Assembly: GCF_900090105.1 (NCBI RefSeq)
Contig: NZ_FMDM01000016.1
Coordinates: 1 to 64,000, forward strand
Reading direction: 5' to 3'
DNA length: 64,000 bases
DNA from: Micromonospora humi
Lineage (GTDB): Bacteria; Actinomycetota; Actinomycetes; Mycobacteriales; Micromonosporaceae
The notes under the pieces are model-generated. The model had not been told where the DNA came from. It made no database searches and worked only from the letters and a program-made list of their open reading frames with translations. Within the stretch, counting starts at the first letter, position 1. Every line of letters starts with the position of its first letter. Both the position numbers and the translations under genes were made by a program. Below, one piece after another: positions 33,021-43,189 of this stretch.

Positions 33021-33578
33021 TCAGGCGGCGCGTCGAGCCGCGCATACACCCCAGCTGTCCCCGCGCCTCGTCTCGAACCGCCAGCCCTGCCGGTCGGTCT
33101 GCGAGACGCCGTCGACGGAGGCGGAGATGATGAGTTCGACGTCGACCGCCGCCACGTCGCCGGACTCTCGGGCGGTCAGCGGACCCCAACTCACCGAGAT
33201 TGTCGTTCCGAACCGCTGTTCCCTGGCCACGAGGTCGTCCCGGAGCGCCCGCACACCGTCCAGGTCTGCCCGCCCGCCACAGGTGTACTCCTCCGCTTTG
33301 ATGTCGTTGCGGTCCATCAGGAAGGCCCGGAGATAGTTGTCCACCACCACGTCCGGGGCGCTGCGGTCCGGGGCGGTCGCCCGGTCGTACAGCACGAAGC
33401 CGACCACCGCGCCGCCCGCGCAGAGCAACGCCACCACCCCCGCGACGATCGCGAGCACGGTGCGCAGCGGGCGCTTCGGCCGCACCGGAGCCGGAGCGGG
33501 CGCGGGAGGCGCCATCTGCTCCGGCGGGGTCCGCTGCGCCGGTACGCGGGAGACCTGGGAACCGGCGGGGGGCTGCAC
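33021..33578 (-). CDS. Bitopic membrane protein with NTF2-like-looking outer domain
   Basis: The 185-residue protein has a proline-rich cytoplasmic start, one membrane segment (about residues 40-62) and an extracytoplasmic domain. The domain begins DVVVDNYLRAFLMDRNDIKAEEYTC and ends GWRFETRRGDSWGVCAA, a layout typical of actinobacterial secreted NTF2-like domains. It is similar in plan to the VirB8-like protein at 30680. The GTG at 33578 is chosen because GGAGG lies eight bases upstream; that site would overlap the alternative GTG at 33587. It converges with the operon before it and is divergent from the FtsK-like gene. Confidence 0.7.
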   Translation of the reverse strand: MQPPAGSQVSRVPAQRTPPEQMAPPAPAPAPVRPKRPLRTVLAIVAGVVALLCAGGAVVGFVLYDRATAPDRSAPDVVVDNYLRAFLMDRNDIKAEEYTCGGRADLDGVRALRDDLVAREQRFGTTISVSWGPLTARESGDVAAVDVELIISASVDGVSQTDRQGWRFETRRGDSWGVCAARRAA

Positions 33579-33771
33579 TGATTCCACCTCCTGAGGCTAT
33601 CGGCTGCGCGCCGCGTACCCAATGCCTCAGAACTGGCGGATCGTGGCGAACCGCCGGGCGGACGCCGGCCGGCGGTGGGGTGAGGCTGCTCACCGCCGGG
33701 CAGCTCACCGCGCCGACCGACATCCCGGTGGACGGCTGCCGGCTGGGTTACCGTCACAGCTCGGGGGGAAG

Positions 33772-36318
33772 ATGTCGGCCTCGGGAAGAGAGGTGGACGC
33801 GGTGGCTACTCCGAAGGCGCGTGCCGGCCGGGCCGCCGCGCTGCACCGCAGGGTCGAAGCCGTGGCGACGGCGGCGGCCGGCATCCTCGACGAGATCCGG
33901 CCCGCGCCGGCGGACCACCACCGGCAGTACGAGTTGGCCGAGCGCCTGCGTGCGGCGGCCGAGCAGGTGGCACCCGGTTGGGCCGGCGCGCCGCTGGAGA
34001 CGTTGACGGCGGCCACGCCGCCGGGCGATGGCCCGCCGACATGTGTCCGGGTCGGCGCCGCCGCGCCGCTGGACGACGCCCGGTTCCCCGCGCTGGTGCC
34101 CCTGTTCGGCAGCGGTCACCTGAGCGTCGACGTCGACGCCGCGGATCCGCGGGTGGCGGGGCTGCTCCGGGCGCTGCTGCTGCGTCTGTTCGCCGCGACG
34201 CCGGCGGGCGCGTTGCTGGCCCGGGTGGTCGACGGGGGCCCGGGTGACACGTTCGCCGGCTTCGCGGCGCTCGCCGACGCGGGCCTGCTGCCGCCGCCGG
34301 CCACCGACCTGGCCGGGTGGCACGCGGTGCTGGCCGAGGCGGAGCAGTGGGTGGCCGCGGGCACCGCCCGGCAGCGCGGTCACGATCGCACGCTGCTGCT
34401 CGTGGTGGCGTCCCTGCCGGACGGCGCGGCCCCGGCCGACCTGGAGCGGCTCGCCGACCTGGCCGATCGGGGGCCACGTGCCGGGCTGCACCTGGTGGTC
34501 GCCGGCTGGCCCGTCGGCGGTGCGCTGCCCCGGGCCACCCCGCTCGCGGTGCGCACCGCGTACGCGCTGGTCGGTGACCCGCCCGCGGCCGGGTTCAGCA
34601 GTCCGGGCACCGAGTCGCCGGGCGGGTTGAACTCGCCGGTGTTCGTGGACGAGGATCCGCCGGCCGAGCTGGTGACCGAGGTGTGCCGGCGGCTGGCCCG
34701 ACAGATCGAGGACGGTTCCCGGCTGGCCCTGGCCGACCTGCTGCCGTCGGACGGGCTGTGGACGGTCGGCTCGGTCGACGGGCTCAGCACCACGGTGGGT
34801 GACGCGGCCGGGCGGCCGGTGAGTCTCGGCTTCACCGAGCTGACCCCGCACTGGCTGGTGAGCGGCCGGTCGCAGGCGGGGCGGTCGGCGTTCCTCACCG
34901 ACGCGTTGTTCGGGCTGGCCGCCCGGTACGGCCCGGACGAGTTGGCGCTCTACCTGACCGACCTGGGCGACGGCGAGTCCTTCGTGGAGTTTCTGCAGAC
35001 CGAGCGGGACCGGTCCTGGGTGCCCCAGGTGCGCGCCGCCGGGATGGCCGCCGACCGGGAGTACGTCGCGGACCTCTTCGGCGAGCTGGAGGCGGAGGTG
35101 CGCCGCCGCGAGGAGGCGTCCCGGCGGGCCGGCGGGCAGCGGTACGCCGAGCTGCGCCAGCACCAGTCGTTGCCCCGGATCGTCTGCGTGATCGACAACT
35201 TCCCGCTGGTGCTGCGCGAGCGGGACCGGCTCGCCACCGACCTGCTGGCCCGGCTGGACGCGCTGGCCCGCGCCGCCCGCTCGTACGGGATCCATCTGGT
35301 CCTGGCCGGCGAGGGTGACCTGGGCATCGGCGGCCCGCGTGATCCGCTGCTCGGGCAGTTCCCGGTGCGGGTGGCGCTGCCCGGCGGCTCGGCGGTGCTG
35401 GAGCCGGCGAACGACTCGGCGGCCGGCCTGCCGGTGGGCAGCGCGGTGGTCAACACGGCCGGTGGGCTGGGCGGTCCGCGCGGCGCGACCCGGGGTCACG
35501 AGCGGATGATCCGCTTCCCGGACCCGTACGGGGATCCGCAGGTTCTCACCGAGCTGCGGCGGCGGCTCTGGTCGGCGCGGCCGGAGGGGTCGGTCCCGCC
35601 GGTGGTGTTCGCCGGTTACGCCCGCCCGCTGCTCGCCAACGATCCGCGGCACCGGGCCGCGCTGGCCGGTCGGGTCCACGCGCCGGCCGCGCTGCTGGGC
35701 CGCGCGGTGGACGTCCGGCGCAGCACGGTGGCGGTGCCGCTCGGGCCGGGCGCCGGGCGGAATCTGGCCGTGCTGGGCCGCGACGAGGAGGCGGAGCGGC
35801 TGCTGGTCACCGCGGTGCGCAGCGCGGCGGCGGCGCAGCCGGAGCCGGGGCGGTTCGTGCTGGCACCGCTGGCGAACGGGTCGGCCGAGCCGGCCGGTGT
35901 GCTCGCCGCCGAGCTGGCCGGGCGGCACCGGGTGGAGACGGTCGACGCGGCCGGGCTGCGGGCGGCCATCGAGTCGGGAGAGCCGGGTTACCTGGTGGTG
36001 TTCGGGTCGGACGTGCCGGACGCCACCGAGCTGCCGCCGGAGTTGCTGCGCTCGCTGCTGCTGGAGGGGCCGCCGGCCGGCCGGCACCTGCTCGGCTGGT
36101 GGCGCACGCCGGCGCCGCTGGCCGGGTTGCTCGGTCCGGACGGCGCGGTGGACAAGCTCACCGCCGTGGCGGTCACCGACGTGCCGGGGGGCCGGCTGGA
36201 GCGGCTCTTCGACCGTCCGGTGTGGTGGGAGCCGCGCCCGGGACGCGCGGCGCTCTGGGACGGTCCGGAGGAGCAGGGGACGGTCTTCGTGCCGTTCGGC
36301 ACCGGGGAGGCGGCCTGA
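33772..36318 (+). CDS. FtsK/SpoIIIE-like protein with degenerate nucleotide site
   Basis: The protein is about 848 residues. The N-terminal third is helical with a coiled-coil feel. The central region resembles an FtsK/EccC ATPase module: HWLVSGRSQAGRSAFLTDALF replaces Walker A, with arginine where the catalytic lysine should be, and RIVCVIDNFPLVL sits at the Walker B position without a glutamate. A second module near residue 660 (VPLGPGAGRNLAVLGRDEEAERLL) has no P-loop. It therefore probably neither binds nor hydrolyses ATP normally. An internal GTG at 33802 with GAGAGG eight bases upstream is a credible alternative start. Its stop overlaps the next gene (TGATG). Confidence 0.75.
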   Translation: MSASGREVDAVATPKARAGRAAALHRRVEAVATAAAGILDEIRPAPADHHRQYELAERLRAAAEQVAPGWAGAPLETLTAATPPGDGPPTCVRVGAAAPLDDARFPALVPLFGSGHLSVDVDAADPRVAGLLRALLLRLFAATPAGALLARVVDGGPGDTFAGFAALADAGLLPPPATDLAGWHAVLAEAEQWVAAGTARQRGHDRTLLLVVASLPDGAAPADLERLADLADRGPRAGLHLVVAGWPVGGALPRATPLAVRTAYALVGDPPAAGFSSPGTESPGGLNSPVFVDEDPPAELVTEVCRRLARQIEDGSRLALADLLPSDGLWTVGSVDGLSTTVGDAAGRPVSLGFTELTPHWLVSGRSQAGRSAFLTDALFGLAARYGPDELALYLTDLGDGESFVEFLQTERDRSWVPQVRAAGMAADREYVADLFGELEAEVRRREEASRRAGGQRYAELRQHQSLPRIVCVIDNFPLVLRERDRLATDLLARLDALARAARSYGIHLVLAGEGDLGIGGPRDPLLGQFPVRVALPGGSAVLEPANDSAAGLPVGSAVVNTAGGLGGPRGATRGHERMIRFPDPYGDPQVLTELRRRLWSARPEGSVPPVVFAGYARPLLANDPRHRAALAGRVHAPAALLGRAVDVRRSTVAVPLGPGAGRNLAVLGRDEEAERLLVTAVRSAAAAQPEPGRFVLAPLANGSAEPAGVLAAELAGRHRVETVDAAGLRAAIESGEPGYLVVFGSDVPDATELPPELLRSLLLEGPPAGRHLLGWWRTPAPLAGLLGPDGAVDKLTAVAVTDVPGGRLERLFDRPVWWEPRPGRAALWDGPEEQGTVFVPFGTGEAA

Positions 36319-37019
36319 TGACCGAGACTCCGACGGCGGTGCCGGGGCCCCGGGTCGGTGACCCGACCGTGGCGGTGGACCCCGCCGAGTCGGCCTGGGC
36401 GGAATATGTCGCGGCCGCGCGGCAGCTCGACGGGGTACGCCGGTCGGCGGCGACCGCCGCCGGGGAGCAGGCCCGGTCGGTGGCGGCGGCCCGTGCGGAG
36501 CTGACCGGGGTACGCGAGCGGTTGGCGTCCCAGCAGTCGCGGCTACGCGATCTGGGGGTGCCGGCGATCTCCCTGGTCCCGACCCCGCCGGAGGTGACCG
36601 AGGCGGCCCGGTCGATGGCGGGTGGGCCGTCCGCCGTGCTGGCGGCGTTGCGCTCGGCCGGCGGCTGGGCGGACGCGGCGGACGACACGCTGTCCGCGCG
36701 CGGACTGCCCCGCCTGGCCCGCTGGCCGTCCCGTCCGCGCAACCTGCTGGTGTACGGGCCGGTGGCGCTTGTGGTGCCACTGCTGCAGCTCATCCTCCAC
36801 GCGGTCGCCGGCCCGGGCCCGGTGACCGTGCTGGCGCTGCTGGTGGGGCTGCCGCTGCCGGCGGTCTCGTTCATGCTGGGCTGGCTCGCGGTGGGGCGGG
36901 TCTTCCGTCCGCGTCCGACCGACCGGGTGGACCGGACACCCCGGTTCGGCGCCCTGGTCTGCCTGGTCCCGGCGGTGCTCACGGCCGCCGGCCTGCTGCT
37001 GGCCGTGCTGCCGGGCTGA
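36318..37019 (+). CDS. Coiled-coil membrane protein, partner of the FtsK-like protein
   Basis: The 233-residue protein has a helical charged region (about residues 25-85, rich in A, R and E with heptad character) and three membrane segments near 148-166, 172-192 and 213-231. The start overlaps the stop of the FtsK-like gene by one base, so the two are translated together and probably function together. No family recognised. Confidence 0.7.
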   Translation: MTETPTAVPGPRVGDPTVAVDPAESAWAEYVAAARQLDGVRRSAATAAGEQARSVAAARAELTGVRERLASQQSRLRDLGVPAISLVPTPPEVTEAARSMAGGPSAVLAALRSAGGWADAADDTLSARGLPRLARWPSRPRNLLVYGPVALVVPLLQLILHAVAGPGPVTVLALLVGLPLPAVSFMLGWLAVGRVFRPRPTDRVDRTPRFGALVCLVPAVLTAAGLLLAVLPG

Positions 37020-37035
37020 CCGTCCGAGAATGGCG

Positions 37036-37071
37036 ACGGCCGCGCCTCCGCCGGTGGGAGCGCGCGGCCGT
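37036..37071. terminator. Hairpin between convergent genes
   Basis: A 10-base inverted repeat (ACGGCCGCGC and GCGCGGCCGT, 16-base loop) lies between the convergent coiled-coil protein gene and folE and is likely bidirectional. Confidence 0.6.
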
Positions 37072-37084
37072 GGGAGCCGTCGGG

Positions 37085-37702
37085 TCAGCGGTGCATGATC
37101 AGGGCCATCGCCTCGGCACGCGACTTGGCGTCGTTCTGCAGCCCGCCGCGGACCGCGGAGGTGATGGTCTTGGCGCCGGACTTCTGGATGCCCCGCATGG
37201 CCATGCACATGTGCTCGCACTCGAGCACCACGATGACGCCGCGCGGGGCGAGGCTGGACATCAGCAGGTCGGCGATCTGCGAGGTGAGCCGTTCCTGCAC
37301 CTGGGGTCGGCGGGCGAACACCTCGACCAGCCGGGCCAGCTTGGACAGGCCGGTGATCCGGCCGTCCGGCCCGGGAATGTAGCCGATGTGCGCGCTGCCC
37401 CGGAACGGCAGCAGGTGGTGCTCGCAGAGGCTCATCACGTCGATGTCCCGGACGAGCACCAACTCCTCGTGGTTGGCCTCGAACGTGGTGCGGAGCACCT
37501 GCGTCGGGTCGACGCGCAGGCCGGCGAAGAGTTCGGCGTACGCGCGGGCGACCCGGGCGGGTGTCTGCTGGAGGCCGTCGCGGTCGGGGTCCTCGCCGAC
37601 CGCGATGAGGATCTCCCGGACGGCTTTCTCGATCCGGGGCAGGTCGACGCTCTCCTCGACCGGGCCACCGGTCAGCTTGCCGCTGATCAGGCGCGCGGCC
37701 AC
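37085..37702 (-). CDS. folE: GTP cyclohydrolase I
   Basis: Converts GTP to dihydroneopterin triphosphate, the first step of folate synthesis. The 205 residues include the zinc ligands in MSLCEHHLLPFRG and the later cysteine in LECEHMCMAMRGI, plus GLSKLARLVEVFARRPQVQERLT. The GTG at 37702 lacks a ribosome site. The same frame stays open and free of stops for 29 codons upstream, to a CTG that overlaps the ftsH stop as CTGA at 37786-37789. No ATG, GTG or TTG occurs in that extension, so a CTG start is possible. Confidence 0.95.
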   Translation of the reverse strand: MAARLISGKLTGGPVEESVDLPRIEKAVREILIAVGEDPDRDGLQQTPARVARAYAELFAGLRVDPTQVLRTTFEANHEELVLVRDIDVMSLCEHHLLPFRGSAHIGYIPGPDGRITGLSKLARLVEVFARRPQVQERLTSQIADLLMSSLAPRGVIVVLECEHMCMAMRGIQKSGAKTITSAVRGGLQNDAKSRAEAMALIMHR

Positions 37703-37785
37703 GTAGTCGAGCGCGTCGTCCCCGTCGGGCTCGGTCGCGGAAACGGCCGGCTCCCGGTGAGGGGAGCCGGCCGTCGGGTCGCTGC

Positions 37786-39792
<2,007 letters not shown>

Positions 39793-40170
39793 GCTGTCGT
39801 CGGGCGCCGAGGCGCCCGCATCCTCCTGATCGACGTCCTGACCGTCTGAATGGTGTCGCCGCCTCGGGCGGCGGCCGGAGCCGCCGTGCGGGCCGGCCCG
39901 ACCCCCGGGGCACGCGAACTGCCGCACCACGGTCATTCGACGGTACACCGTACGGGCGAGGTGTGAGCTTGTGAGCCCGGCACTTACGCGTAGGGCGAAC
40001 CAGGGTTTGAGCCGGCGTGGCGGGGAGCTCCGCACCCGACCCGCCCATGCCGCACGGTCTTGCGGCTCGAGGGGTCGGGCGTGGAGGGTGCCTCCACGTC
40101 ACCGGCCCCTACCGTAGACCGAAAGACTGAGAGCCCGCTGAACGTCCGCTGACGAGCGGCCCGCCGGCGC
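39793..40170. other. Intergenic region between hpt and ftsH
   Basis: These 378 bases hold no credible gene. The hpt-proximal part has two hairpins (listed separately). The ftsH-proximal part must hold the ftsH promoter. TACCGT- and TACGGT-like -10 hexamers occur on the minus strand near 39945-39955, but no clear -35 is seen, so I do not fix a site. Confidence 0.5.
40035..40098 (-). terminator. Double hairpin downstream of hpt
   Basis: Two adjacent stems lie about 70 bases beyond the hpt stop. First is an 8-base outer stem (CCCGACCC/GGGTCGGG, 40035-40079) enclosing a 6-base GCCGCA/TGCGGC stem. Second is a perfect 8-base stem with a 3-base loop (40080-40098). Terminator function is likely; a small processed RNA is possible. 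Confidence 0.5.
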
Positions 40171-40746
40171 TCAGGCGCGGGCGTAGACCTCGGGCTTGAG
40201 CACCCCGACGTACGGCAGCTCGCGGTAGCGCTCGCCGAAGTCGAGGCCGTAGCCGACGACGAACTCGGTGGGGATGTCGAAGCCGACGTACTTCACCGGG
40301 ACCTGCACCTTGACCGCGTCCGGCTTGCGGAACAGGGCGACCACCTCGACGCTGGCCGCGGAGCGGGACTCGAGGTAGCGCAGCAGCCAGGAGAGGGTCA
40401 GGCCGGAGTCGACGATGTCCTCGACGACCACCACGTGCCGGCCGGCGATGTCGCGGTCCAGGTCCTTGAGGATGCGCACCACGCCGGACGAGGTGGTGCC
40501 CTGGCCGTACGAGGAGACGGCCATGAACTCCAGCTCGGCGGGCGGGCCCTGGCGGCCCAGCGCGCGGGCGAAGTCGGCCATGAACATGACCGCGCCCTTG
40601 AGCACGCAGACGAGCAGGAGACCGTCCTCGACGTGCGCGTAGTCCGCCGAGACCTGCTTGGCCAGCTCCGCCGTCTTCTCGCGGATCTGCGCCTCGGAGA
40701 TGATCACGTGGTCGATGTCGGCGTCGTACCAGGAGCCGTCAGCCAT
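40171..40746 (-). CDS. hpt: Hypoxanthine-guanine phosphoribosyltransferase
   Basis: Salvages hypoxanthine and guanine with PRPP. The 191 residues carry the flexible-loop segment VSSYGQGTTSSG, the PRPP-binding VVVVEDIVDSGLTL with both acidic residues, LFRKPDAVKV with the purine-contact lysine, and YVGFDIPTEFVVGYGLD. The ATG at 40746 (MADGSWYDADI) is the family-typical start. In actinobacteria hpt commonly sits between tilS and ftsH, as here, although a regulator gene now lies between tilS and hpt. Confidence 0.96.
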   Translation of the reverse strand: MADGSWYDADIDHVIISEAQIREKTAELAKQVSADYAHVEDGLLLVCVLKGAVMFMADFARALGRQGPPAELEFMAVSSYGQGTTSSGVVRILKDLDRDIAGRHVVVVEDIVDSGLTLSWLLRYLESRSAASVEVVALFRKPDAVKVQVPVKYVGFDIPTEFVVGYGLDFGERYRELPYVGVLKPEVYARA

Positions 40747-40845
40747 GCTCCTAGCCTGCCGTACGCCGGATGGCCTCCGTCGGCGGGGCCGCCCCTTTTG
40801 GCGCGGTCCCGCCGGGGATTTTCGGCGCGAACGAAACAAATCACC

Positions 40846-40983
40846 TCAGCAGGTGCGGGAGCGCCAGCGCCGCCCGTCGTCGGTCGGCTTCCAGTCGGCC
40901 GAGTCGCGGGTGTCGGCGGTGAGCCCGAGGGCGCTGGCCCCGACGAGCAGGAGCAGGAAGAGCAGGAGCAGCAGAACGGTCAT
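40846..40983 (-). CDS. 45-residue membrane protein
   Basis: The tiny gene encodes an N-terminal hydrophobic stretch (VLLLLLFLLLLVGASALGL) and a charged tail, TADTRDSADWKPTDDGRRW. The tail is not low-complexity and looks conserved in style, which supports a real gene. It is divergent from the GlxA-type regulator with a 150-base shared promoter region and may be controlled by it. The ribosome site is weak. Confidence 0.6.
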   Translation of the reverse strand: MTVLLLLLFLLLLVGASALGLTADTRDSADWKPTDDGRRWRSRTC

Positions 40984-41075
40984 GGCGGCGCTCGCTTTCA
41001 CATGGTTGAGACTGTTTTCGCCGCCGGTGCGCACCGGACACCACCAAGTCTGCGGCCCGCCGTCCGGTGCGGACA

Positions 41076-41127
41076 GTGGCAGAAATGCCAGCGGGCATCG
41101 ATTTCCTGCCACTGCCCGGGTTACCCT
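41076..41127 (+). promoter_or_regulatory. Operator-like inverted repeats and -10 element before the GlxA-type regulator
   Basis: GTGGCAG-AAAT (41076-41086) and ATTTCCTGCCAC (41101-41112) form an inverted repeat with one unpaired base. Nested inside are TGGCA-GAAA-TGCCA and TGCC-AGCG-GGCA. TACCCT (41122-41127) ends six bases before the ATG, so transcription may start at the ATG itself. The repeat would cover the -35 area. Confidence 0.45.
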
Positions 41128-41133
41128 CGTCAC

Positions 41134-42117
41134 ATGCTCCGCTCCGTAGCCGTCATCGCCCTGGACGACGTCGCCGCGTTCGAACTCGGCGTGGTGGCGG
41201 AGGTGTTCGGCACCGACCGCACCGTCGACGGGTTCCCCGGCTACCGCTTCGACGTCTGCACCGCCGACGGCGGCCCGGTCCGCAGCCGCTCCGGCTTCCT
41301 GCTCACCCCGACCGCCGACCTCGCCCCGGTCGACGACGCCGACCTGGTGGCGGTGCCGGCGCACTCGGGCGACACCGCCGTGCCCGAGCCCGTGCTGGCC
41401 GCGCTGCGCCGCGCCGCCGACCGGGGCGCCTGGCTGCTCAGCGTCTGCTCCGGCGCGTTCGTGCTGGGCCGGGCCGGGCTGCTCGACGGGCGTGACTGCA
41501 CCACCCACTGGCGACACGTCGACGAACTCCAGGAGCAGTTCCCGACCGCCCGGGTCCACTGCAACTCGCTCTACGTGCAGGACGGCCGACTGCTGACCAG
41601 TGCCGGCACCGCCGCCGGGATCGACGCCTGCCTGCACCTGGTCCGCCAGGAGCACGGCTCGGCCGTGGCCACCCGGCTGGCCCGACGGATGGTGGTCCCG
41701 CCGCACCGCGACGGCGGCCAGGCCCAGTACGTCGAGGCGCCCATCCCGGCCGCGCCGGAGGCGCCCACCCTGGAACCGGTGCTGGAGTGGCTGATGGGGC
41801 ACCTGGACCGCGCCGTGACAGTGGACGAGCTGGCCGCCCGGGCTCAGATGGCCCCGCGCACCTTCGCCCGCCGGTTCCGCGCCGAGACCGGCACCACGCC
41901 GCACGACTGGCTGACCAACCAGCGCGTGCTGCTGGCCCGCCGGCTGCTGGAGGACACCACGCTCAGCGTGGAGAACGTCGCGGACCGGGCCGGCTTCGGC
42001 GACGCGGCGACGCTGCGGCACCACTTCACCCGCCGGGTCGGCACCACACCGCAGGCCTACCGGACCACGTTCCGCGAGCGTGTCGACGCCCGACCGGCGC
42101 CCGTGCGAAGACGTTGA
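41134..42117 (+). CDS. GlxA/FtrA-type transcriptional regulator (DJ-1-like plus AraC domains)
   Basis: The 327-residue protein has an N-terminal DJ-1/PfpI-type domain (LDDVAAFELGVVAEVFG, then the nucleophile-elbow-like SVCSGAFVLGRAGLLDG) and a C-terminal AraC double helix-turn-helix. The latter includes VDELAARAQMAPRTFARRFRAETG and the second helix in SVENVADRAGFGDAATLRHHF. Such regulators bind inverted repeats near their own genes; the ligand is unknown. It is divergent from the 45-residue membrane protein. Confidence 0.92.
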   Translation: MLRSVAVIALDDVAAFELGVVAEVFGTDRTVDGFPGYRFDVCTADGGPVRSRSGFLLTPTADLAPVDDADLVAVPAHSGDTAVPEPVLAALRRAADRGAWLLSVCSGAFVLGRAGLLDGRDCTTHWRHVDELQEQFPTARVHCNSLYVQDGRLLTSAGTAAGIDACLHLVRQEHGSAVATRLARRMVVPPHRDGGQAQYVEAPIPAAPEAPTLEPVLEWLMGHLDRAVTVDELAARAQMAPRTFARRFRAETGTTPHDWLTNQRVLLARRLLEDTTLSVENVADRAGFGDAATLRHHFTRRVGTTPQAYRTTFRERVDARPAPVRRR

Positions 42118-42161
42118 GCGGGGCCCCCGCCTCCACCGGAGGCGTCAGGCGGGGGCCCCGC
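42118..42161. terminator. Very strong hairpin between convergent genes
   Basis: A perfect 15-base inverted repeat (arms 42118-42132 and 42147-42161, 14-base loop) begins just after the regulator stop and extends into the last codons of tilS, so it should stop transcription from both sides. Confidence 0.75.
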
Positions 42162-43110
42162 CGTGCACCAGGCGGCCGGCGTGGCGGCGCACCGGCAGGC
42201 CGCCGGGCAGGTGCGCCGGGCCCTGCCCGCGCCAGTCGGTGACCAGGGCGTCGAGCGCCGCCACGTGCCGGTGGGACAGGTCGGCCGGCGCGGCGCCCAA
42301 CTCCCGCGCCCAGGCGTGCAGCACCCGGGTACGGACCGCCGCCGGCAACGCGGCCAGCGCGGCCACCGAGAGCCCACCGCCGGCGTCCCGGACGTCGTCG
42401 AGCGCGGCGGCGGACAGCGTGTCCAGCGCCGCCACGTCGGCGGCGAGCAGGCGGGCGGTCCGGGCCAGGTTCGCCACCACGCCCGGCCCGAGCGCGTCGA
42501 CCAGCGCCGGCAGCGCCTCGGCCCGGACCCGGGCCCGGGCGTACGCCGGGTCGGTGTTGTGCGGATCGGTCCACGCCGCCAGGCCGAGCGCGGCGCAGGC
42601 CGCCCGGGTGTCGCACCGCGCCACGTCGAGCAGCGGGCGCAGCAGCGGCACCCCGTCCAACTCCCGCCGCTCCGGCATCCCGGACAACCCGCGCGGGCCG
42701 GAACCGCGCGCCAGCGCGAGCAGTACCGTCTCCGCCTGGTCGTCCCGGGTGTGCCCGAGCAGCACCCCGGCCGCGTCGTGGCGCCGGGCGGCCGCGACCA
42801 GCGCCTCGTAGCGGGCCGTCCGCGCGGCCGCCTCCGGCCCCCCGGGCCGGCCGGCCACCCGTACCGCGACCACCTCGACCGGGTCGAACCCGGCCGCGCG
42901 CGCCCAGTCGGCGACCGCGGCGGCCCGGTCGGCGGAACCCGGTTGCAGGCCGTGGTCGACGGTCACCAGGCCGGCCGGACGGCCGAGCCGCGGCGCCACG
43001 AACACGGTGGCCGCGGCCAGGGCCAGCGAATCGGGGCCGCCGGAGCAGGCCACCAGCACAGGCCCGGCCCCGGGCAGCCCGGCCAGCAGCCGGCGTACGG
43101 CGAGCCGCAC
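42145..43110 (-). CDS. tilS: tRNA(Ile)-lysidine synthetase
   Basis: Modifies C34 of tRNA-Ile(CAU) to lysidine, so that it reads AUA. The PP-loop motif VACSGGPDSLALAA (S23-S28 if the GTG at 43110 is used) is followed by VTVDHGLQPGSADRAAAV, LGHTRDDQAETVLL and the substrate loop RGSGPRGLSGMPERR. The start is unclear. The frame runs up to a GTG at 43254, which would overlap the upstream gene by 65 bases, while 43110 has no ribosome site. The true start may lie between them at a non-standard codon. Confidence 0.92.
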   Translation of the reverse strand: MRLAVRRLLAGLPGAGPVLVACSGGPDSLALAAATVFVAPRLGRPAGLVTVDHGLQPGSADRAAAVADWARAAGFDPVEVVAVRVAGRPGGPEAAARTARYEALVAAARRHDAAGVLLGHTRDDQAETVLLALARGSGPRGLSGMPERRELDGVPLLRPLLDVARCDTRAACAALGLAAWTDPHNTDPAYARARVRAEALPALVDALGPGVVANLARTARLLAADVAALDTLSAAALDDVRDAGGGLSVAALAALPAAVRTRVLHAWARELGAAPADLSHRHVAALDALVTDWRGQGPAHLPGGLPVRRHAGRLVHGGAPA

Positions 43111-43189
43111 GGCGGCGACCGCCGGCGCCGGCGACGGCGTGGCCGGCGACCGCCCAGCCGGCGCGCCCGGTGGAGCCGACGCGCCGGGT

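Noticed and set aside
33754..36780. Thousand-codon minus-strand frame opposite the FtsK-like gene
   Set aside because: Composition is R/P/G/Q-rich without any domain; codon-position GC bias supports the plus-strand gene.
24272..37084. Recent integrative conjugative element or prophage
   Set aside because: No integrase, excisionase, relaxase, replication or phage genes, no flanking repeats or tRNA, and base composition equals the surroundings.
40035..40098. tRNA-like gene
   Set aside because: Stems are present but there is no cloverleaf, anticodon arm or T-loop consensus.
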